Positions 63,923 through 64,000 of a stretch of 64,000 bases of DNA are shown here, in pieces. This stretch comes from Faecalispora jeddahensis. GTDB taxonomy: Bacteria; Bacillota; Clostridia; Oscillospirales; Acutalibacteraceae. The notes under the pieces are model-generated. The model ran no database searches. It saw nothing but the letters and a program-made list of their open reading frames with translations, and was not told the origin of the DNA. The translations under genes and the position numbers were made by a program. Numbering within the stretch: position 1 is the first letter of the stretch; each line of letters opens with the position of its first letter. The stretch covers positions 1-64,000 of the forward strand of contig NZ_CBYL010000004.1 in the NCBI RefSeq assembly GCF_000577335.1, read 5' to 3'.

Positions 63923-64000
63923 ATGGAGTATACACTCAACCGGCAGTCCATCTGCGCAAGTGAGATCATATTTGACGGTTGCCAGGAACAGCCAATCGAC
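63923..64000 (+). CDS. DUF3794 (SPOCS-type) protein, N-terminal part cut by the window edge
   Basis: The first 26 residues, starting MEYTLNRQSICASEIIFDG and then CQEQPID, match the N-terminus of DUF3794 proteins in Oscillospirales (compare the LNKE..V..V..EG pattern). The family includes SipL, which links SpoIVA to the spore. AAGGAGAG lies about 7 nt before the ATG. The rest lies outside the window. Confidence 0.65.
   Translation, partial: MEYTLNRQSICASEIIFDGCQEQPID

Overview
The window is a gene-dense, moderately G+C-rich chromosomal segment of an endospore-forming, anaerobic, low-GC-phylum bacterium. The best fit is Clostridia, order Oscillospirales/Eubacteriales; this is inferred from gene content, not a database search. 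Support comes from a SpoVM micro-gene, GerW/YtfJ, a DUF3794 coat/engulfment-type protein at the right edge, two DacF/DacB-type carboxypeptidases, pyruvate formate-lyase, and the Clostridia-style order scpA-scpB-DUF2953-ytfJ-dac-rluB. There are no rRNA or tRNA genes, CRISPR arrays, prophage or intact insertion sequences that I can see. Many genes have a clear AGGAGG-type ribosome-binding site, and TTG starts are common.

Layout. 1-5.8 kb: end of a polysaccharide deacetylase, an SH3b amidase, a zinc-ribbon membrane protein and a CtpE-like P-type ATPase. 6-9.4 kb: an O-antigen-ligase-type membrane protein, a DUF3298-type protein, about 690 bp of gene-free structured DNA and an HD-domain protein. 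9.5-17.5 kb: guaB, several very small genes, a VanY-type peptidase, and gltX followed by glnS. 17.5-24.5 kb: sbcDC, mntP, hisH-hisF. 24.7-33 kb: dac, pgi, a P-loop protein, a CofE-like protein, DUF177-rpmF, a long structured leader, der-plsY, a VOC protein and rpmB. 33-38.6 kb: site-2 protease, scpAB, DUF2953, ytfJ, dac, rluB. 38.6-42 kb: a biotin-dependent carboxyltransferase set made of a 12S-like transferase, a biotin carrier and a 5S/OadA-like subunit, with no membrane decarboxylase. 42.2-56 kb: the conserved yicC-remA-gmk-rpoZ-priA-def-fmt-yugP-rsmB-rlmN-prpC-prkC-rsgA-thiN-spoVM block, which lacks the coaBC and rpe genes found in the Bacillus equivalent.

56-63.4 kb is the most interesting part. 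A Crp/Fnr-family regulator with an N-terminal four-cysteine cluster is divergent from pflB-pflA. A four-gene operon follows, encoding an [FeFe]-hydrogenase H-cluster-like mini-protein plus a NitT/TauT-type ABC importer. The regulator promoter and the importer promoter carry almost the same operator (GTTAG-N6-CTAAC architecture) at the same place over the transcription start. The pflB promoter instead has a CGTGA-N6-TCACA box centred at about -41.5. I propose this as a redox-linked regulon in which an H-cluster-like protein and an importer are controlled together by one Crp/Fnr protein.

The right end holds a tandem array of 133-bp hairpin-bearing repeats, then the start of a DUF3794 gene. Several intergenic regions (8.2-8.84 kb, 29.6-30.0 kb, 63.4-63.9 kb) look like structured RNA or repeat elements that I could not assign to a known family.
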